Position numbers and translations under genes: made by a program | In this document: piece by piece, positions 59,421 to 64,000 of the stretch | How the letters are laid out: each line of letters starts with the position of its first letter | Numbering within the stretch: position 1 is the stretch's first letter | Notes under the pieces: generated by a model | What the model was told of the DNA's origin: nothing | What the model saw: only the letters and a program-made list of their open reading frames with translations | Database searches by the model: none | NCBI GenBank assembly: GCA_022376925.1 | Contig: JAIOJX010000005.1 | Span: 8,522,501-8,586,500, forward strand | Length of the DNA stretch: 64,000 nucleotides | Direction: 5' to 3' | Source of the DNA: Tragulus kanchil | Taxonomy: Eukaryota > Chordata > Mammalia > Artiodactyla > Tragulidae

Positions 59421-59517
59421 ATGAAGGCGGAGGGGGGCGACACCTCCATGATCAACCTGTCGGTGCAGCAGGTCCTGAGCCTCTGGGCCCACGGGACGGT
59501 GCTGAGGAACCTCACGG
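59421..59517 (+). CDS. TMEM170B: TMEM170B, coding exon 1 (partial gene)
   Basis: This encodes the first 32 residues plus one base of codon 33 of transmembrane protein 170B, a small (about 132 aa) multi-pass membrane protein; published work links it to restraint of Wnt/beta-catenin signalling. The peptide starts MKAEGGDTSMINLSVQQ and ends VLRNLT, which I recognise as the TMEM170B N-terminus; position 8 is Thr where I recall His in human. Two N-glycosylation sequons are visible, N12-L-S and N30-L-T, fitting a non-cytosolic N-terminus before the first membrane segment, which lies in the next exon. The start has A at -3, a good Kozak context. The exon ends at ACGG|GTAATT, a phase-1 donor, and the next codon would be Glu if the exon 2 join begins AG. 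The remaining exons lie beyond the window. The frame is open upstream to an ATG at 59199 (see findings). It lies in a CpG island. Confidence 0.93.
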
Positions 59518-59875
59518 GTAATTGATGCGCTCGGGTGGGGGCCGGGACGCGGGCCGCCCCTCGCCTCTCCCACCGGCGGAGCGGAGCGCTCCTCGCCGCC
59601 CCACCCCCGTGCGCGTCCCGCCCGGGAGCTCGGGGGTCCCAAGTCCCGGCGAGAAAGACGCGAATGGGACCCTGTCCGCGCCTGTTCCAGGGACGCCGCC
59701 GCCAGTCCCCGAGCCGCTCGGCTCCTGGGTCGCTGGGGACAGTCCCCGCCCGCTCCTGCCTCCCTGCCTGCCGGGGGAGGGCCGGAGACCGCCCTGCCCC
59801 CGTAGTACGCGCGGAATTGCTTTAGCGCTGAGACTTAGTGCAGTTAGCCTTTATTTATCCCCTCACCTCCATGCA

Positions 59876-59910
59876 CACGCGCGCGCGCACGCACACACAC
59901 ACACACACAT
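59876..59910. repeat. CG/CA microsatellite
   Basis: Alternating (CG)n then (CA)n run just inside intron 1, ending in ACACACACAC. Potentially polymorphic. Confidence 0.85.
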
Positions 59911-61624
59911 GCACCCATGCTGCTTGCTCTTGAGATCTTTTTCTGATTTAGCTCTTTTTCCTTCTGGCAAATCTCAGATCGAACGCAAGACTTAAATTCC
60001 CTGCTCGCAGTGATCAGTTTGCTTCGATTTTTTTTTTTTTTTCTCCCGATATAAATGACTCTTTAAATAGATCACATTCGGTCACGGGCTGGACCAAGGT
60101 CTAGTGAATTCTCAGCACGTTTTGCTTTTACTGTATATCGTCTCCCCGTCCTATTTCCTTTTGTCTGTCTGTTCCCCTCTGAGCTCAAGCTGCTGCCCTG
60201 TGACATTTGATAATTTTGTGTATTTCCCTTCATATGTCAAGGCTGTCCGAAGGGAATTGGACTTCATATGTCATAATAATTGACGTACATTTGTAGTTGT
60301 AAAAGTGAACCGTAATACTCAGAATTTTAAAATCAGATTTGTAGGTCTGCTTTGTGAAAAAACTTCTGACTTGGTTAATACAGAAATGCTTGTATTATAC
60401 GCTGAATTCAACACATGCTCGCTAAAGATGAGTGTTTATAAGAAAGTGACTTCAGTTATAGTTTGGTGACCCCCTCGGTGCCTGCTTCTCAGTAAAAAAA
60501 TCTTACATACATCCTCAGGATTTAATTCTTGTAATTAAAGACAGCTAATTTTGATAGAGCATTTAATATTTCAAAATGCATTATGTTAAACTGGTTAAGA
60601 GTATTTTACATATATAGCCTGTCTTGATAGGATACAGGATGTTATAAAATTTGACATATATGGAATTCAGATATTCACAGAGAAATATCCAGGGCTGGAC
60701 TTGGACATTGGGTGTCTTGAGTGTGGGAACTATGAAATTAGCATAGGTTCTGGATTGATTCGTTGACTTCTAGTCTGTGGTCATTTCACTTGGGCCACAG
60801 TGATCTTACCTGATGGCTGCAGGTCGGGAACATGCTTTTAGTTCTGAAAACCTACGCCAACATAAAAACCATTTTATAATTCAGTTGAATTTGTGGATAG
60901 ACTGCTTTATCCTACAGGACTTTCCCTGTATTTCTCTGTGGTCAATATTGCAAACCTTGTATCAGTGGAATAAAATGGAAAAATAAGGACTTGAGACTAT
61001 GTATCTGTTCATGACTGTCAGAGCTCATCAGTGGATATTTAGAGAAAAGTAACTTTGGGAACCATAGAGTAAATGTAACTTACCTCTTCACCAGAGTTAA
61101 CCCTATTTTGAAATACTTAACTTTAAGAATGATGGTGGTCTCCAGTTCCCGTAGGTCAACCATTAGGTTAACAGGAGTTATCTCAACCCAGGGTCAGCTC
61201 TGATTATCTCCTTATGGAATCTTCAGAATCATCAGTCTCCCATTGGACTTGGCCATTTTATACAGGATAGGGGATATGCTGAAAATACAGAACCAGGACT
61301 CAGGTGGGACTGAGGAGCATGAGAACCTCTTCCAGGAGATAAATACAATCCGAGTATGTAAACCTCTGTAAACGTGGAGAAAGTAGATGAGAAATAGGCT
61401 TCGCCAACAGGTGAAGGTACCACATGTTAGGAACCACTATCACTTTTATAAGGTGGGCTCTGTCGGGGGTAACATCCGCATGTGGCTGGTGGCGGCCTCC
61501 TCCAGCTGGTGACCGCTCTGATCCCATATGCAGCTTGACCATGAGTTAAGAGACACTACCTACAGTGCCCTTTGGAACTCAGTCTATTAAAAGAAGGCAC
61601 ACATGACTTCTAAAACAAGATGAC

Positions 61625-61835
61625 TCCTGTTTGTTGAATGTCTGGTATGTATCAGGCTGTTTACAAATATTATTTCTCATCTTCGGGATAACTCTCCAAA
61701 GCAGATTTACAAAGAAACTCAGAGAGATATGTTAAACTGCCCCGTATCAAGTAGCTTGAAATGGCTGAGCTGGTCTGGAGCCCCAGTGCCTGCCTGCAGA
61801 ACTTTTCTTTCTCCCTGTCCACGCTGCGTTAGCTA
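61625..61835 (+). repeat. MIR-like SINE
   Basis: The order of phrases matches MIR in plus orientation: a 'tattatttctcat' segment, then 'aaactcagagagat', a 'taaactgcccc...tcaagtagc' segment and a final 'ctggtctggagcccc' segment. Diverged, as expected for this old family. Confidence 0.6.
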
Positions 61836-61934
61836 CCTCTCTGTCCTCTTCAGACAGAATGAATCACTGGCTTCATCCTGCTTCTTTTGCTCCTTGTTAT
61901 ATTTTTCAATTACATATTAAGTTTTGTTTGAATC

Positions 61935-62065
61935 TTCTAGACGGTGAGCATTTTGAGGGTTGGGGTCATAGTTGTAAGTATGGAATTCTGGAACCCTGAG
62001 GTGTTGTATATGGCACATAGGATATGCTCAGTGCATGTGTATTGAGCATTTAAAACTATACTTCA
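61935..62065 (+). repeat. L2-like 3' fragment
   Basis: Contains the diagnostic tail phrase order 'ctagacggtgagc', 'tggcacataggatatgctca' and 'gtattgagc', typical of L2 3' ends. Diverged, moderate confidence. Confidence 0.5.
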
Positions 62066-62224
62066 CAGTTGCATGATTAAAACATTCTGGTTAACTTACT
62101 TTTCAGCCACATCTTTTGGATGTGAATATGCTTTTAAGAAGGACATAAGGTGTTTAAGCAATTTAGGTAGATAATTGTCATACCTTTAAAATACACAAAT
62201 GCTTTTTTGGGGATTCTAGTTGCC

Positions 62225-62335
62225 ATTCTTTCATGTACTTTATTTAACATTTTCAACCATTTTAAGAGAGATTAGTGTTTATCCTTATTTGACAAATTGA
62301 GACATTAATGCAGAGAGTGACTTGCTTAGATGTGG
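62225..62335 (+). repeat. Possible MIR fragment
   Basis: Weak resemblance to the MIR central region: a tract comparable to 'attttacagatgagg' reads here as 'ttatttgacaaattgagaca', followed by 'cagagagtgacttgctta'. Low confidence. Confidence 0.4.
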
Positions 62336-62879
62336 GTAGCTAAGTGAAAAATATTAGTTTTTTTCAGATTACAATAGCACATATTAATATGATAACATAT
62401 TAAGTCAGAAGGTGTTTTTGTCATCATCATAAACTTGGAAATGAAACTTCTAAAAGGAAGGAGCTTCATGTAGAACCAGACTGATTTAGATTTAAGAAGT
62501 GACTTTGTGAAGGATCTGCAGAAATCTGGTTAATAGGAATTCTGGTTAATTAAAAAGTAAATAAAAGGGTAGTGTACTCTTATCTCCTACAGTCTTTTCA
62601 ATTAACTGGGATAGTTTATTCCCTTGCCTGCATCTTATCCCATAGGTGAAGCAGAATTTTTGTATTGACCTTTTAATCTCAGAGACCAGCCTTTAGAAAG
62701 TAGTCTTGTGTATGTCTTACTTTGAGAGAAATAAATTTTTAAAAAATGTTAAGAACTAGAAATTAGAACTAGCTCAACATTTTAGAGCTCTAAGTTAATG
62801 TAGTTTGGTTACTTCATTTAGAATTATTGAAATATACGTGACTGGGATCAAACAGTCATTTAATGACAGAGACAGGACC

Positions 62880-64000
62880 GAAACTGGTGTCGCAGACTCT
62901 CAGTTCTGGACCTTTTACATTTATTCCACATCAGTCCTTAACTCAGGCTCATTTGGTAAATGTAAGTCACTTAAAAATATCTATGTAAGTATTTGCCCCA
63001 AATGAGCCCACAAATGGGTGAATGGAACTGATTTTTGTCCAGAAATAAAAGATACTGGACATGGTAAGATACTGAATAGTGATGCTAGTAGTAATAATCT
63101 TTCTGAAATTGTTAAGTTGCCACAGTCTCAGTAAAAGTTAGTGATTCGTATGTATTATATATCTAATTTTAAAAATCCTACCAAGTTCAGTCTATTTTTT
63201 CACTTTCCTGGAAGACAGCAGTATGGGGATTCCATAGAGAGATTAACGCCTGGAGACCCCATCTTTGTCACTTAGTAACTATTGCCAGAGTTGTCTTCTG
63301 TGTCTGCCACTTCCCAGAATGTGTGACTCTCTGGATTCCTAAGTGTTTGTTGGCTGTGTGTAGGTTAGACGCTTTTCAGCTCACTCAAGTAGAGAGGCCA
63401 GTGGCTTCCTTCCTTCTCAGATAGTTTTTCTTTCTCCGAGTATGTCCTACATCCCTCCTCTCCACCACCTAGAATTACAGTCAGAATGTATATACCCTTT
63501 CAGTTTTACGGCCAACCTGACTTTTAAAAAAATGACCTACAAGGAAATGTATTCTTTTGCTTTACCTATATTATCTTCAACTACTCTGGCTCCCAGCTTT
63601 GTGTTCCCACCCAAGTTTGGTTGTTCAGAGTTTAGAGAAGAACTTTTTACTTAGAAGGAGTCAGCCCCTGATAAACACAGCCCGGCTGGTGGTGAGAAAG
63701 GAGTGATTGGTCCCCAGGAAAAAGGCAAAGGCTGCTTCAGGCTCATCCCCTCTCTCAGGGTCAGCAGCAAGTTGGGAGAAGGTGCTCTCCCCTGTCCGTT
63801 GATACAAACACCGAGAAGCTGGAAATTCAGACCGGAGCGAAGGTCAACTGTGTGCATGTGTGTTTATAAAATATTACTGTATACATACACACTATTATAG
63901 TCCCCCTTTAGACTTTGTAGTGTTAAGCCATTTTAGTGTTAATAGTGATTATCAGAAAAAAGAGGAAACTGGTGTCGCAGACTCTCAGTTCTGGACCTTT
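62880..64000. repeat. Tandem duplication 18 (offset about 1084), cut by window end
   Basis: The last 37 bases (63964-64000, gaaactggtgtcgcag...) repeat 62880-62916 exactly. The distance equals the unit size of the other duplications, so this is very probably the start of another copy B, with copy A at about 62880-63963. Confidence 0.85.

Larger units (their letters stand above)
58440..59800. promoter_or_regulatory. CpG island over TMEM170B promoter, 5' UTR and exon 1
   Basis: The sequence changes abruptly from AT-rich intergenic DNA to very GC-rich DNA dense in CpG, then falls back to AT-rich intron after about 59830. It contains (GCC)n runs near 58930-58950 and 59362-59382, the latter within the open frame upstream of the annotated start and reading as a proline run. 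This is the usual architecture of a broadly expressed, CpG-island promoter. No interspersed repeat is recognisable inside it. Confidence 0.92.
59518..64000 (+). other. TMEM170B: TMEM170B intron 1 (5' part)
   Basis: Starts with GTAATT after the exon 1 donor and continues past the window. It is AT-rich after about 59830 and contains a CA/CG microsatellite, a poly-T run near 60030-60043, MIR- and L2-like fragments (listed separately) and otherwise nothing recognisable. No further TMEM170B coding exon was seen; the expected next exon begins with the residues Met-Trp-Tyr and a membrane segment. Confidence 0.8.

Noticed and set aside
58603..59642. Several long overlapping ORFs on both strands (up to 245 codons) in the CpG island, and a possible divergent antisense gene
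   Set aside because: Very high GC content removes stop codons in all frames; the peptides are Arg/Gly/Pro/Ala low complexity. Only the TMEM170B frame matches a known protein.
1..64000. CRISPR array, prophage, operon or other prokaryotic feature
   Set aside because: The sequence is plainly mammalian (SINEs, LINEs, CpG island, spliced gene); the direct repeats are kilobase-scale and without spacer architecture.

Overview
The window is ruminant nuclear DNA. Throughout it carries the tRNA-derived SINEs and BovB-related elements of Ruminantia (Bov-tA, ART2A/BovB tails) and the CHR-type SINEs of Cetartiodactyla. These lie over an older mammalian layer of L1, L2, MIR, MER5A and MLT1 copies. The only protein-coding sequence I can support is the first coding exon of TMEM170B at 59421-59517 (+), inside a strong CpG island (about 58440-59800). 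Its first intron runs from 59518 past the window end. From known mammalian gene order (NEDD9 - TMEM170B - ADTRP; human 6p24, cattle chromosome 23), the 58 kb upstream should be the NEDD9-TMEM170B intergenic interval. That placement is inference from the one gene recognised.

Layout: 1-58.2 kb is intergenic, with interspersed repeats, a few simple repeats and one unidentified GC-rich-headed ORF fragment near 34.25 kb that may be a retrocopy. 58.4-59.8 kb is the CpG-island promoter, 5' UTR and coding exon 1 of TMEM170B. 59.5-64 kb is intron with a CA-type microsatellite, MIR/L2-like fragments and otherwise unrecognised sequence.

The dominant feature is not biological in appearance. The sequence contains 17 complete direct tandem duplications and the start of an 18th, at irregular 2-7 kb spacing. 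Every unit is 1.06-1.13 kb, yet each duplicates a different, unrelated local sequence. The two copies are nearly identical. The mismatches, homopolymer changes and small indels that can be seen are concentrated where the first copy ends and the second begins. Three pairs are chained, giving triplicated stretches. This is the signature expected when contigs (or gap fills) with about 1.1 kb of true overlap were joined end to end without merging. Removing one copy of each pair would delete roughly 18.7 kb and leave about 45 kb of real sequence.

I found no previously undescribed biological system. The most useful result is the duplication pattern, which would create false paralogous ORFs, false repeat counts and false regulatory copies if taken at face value.
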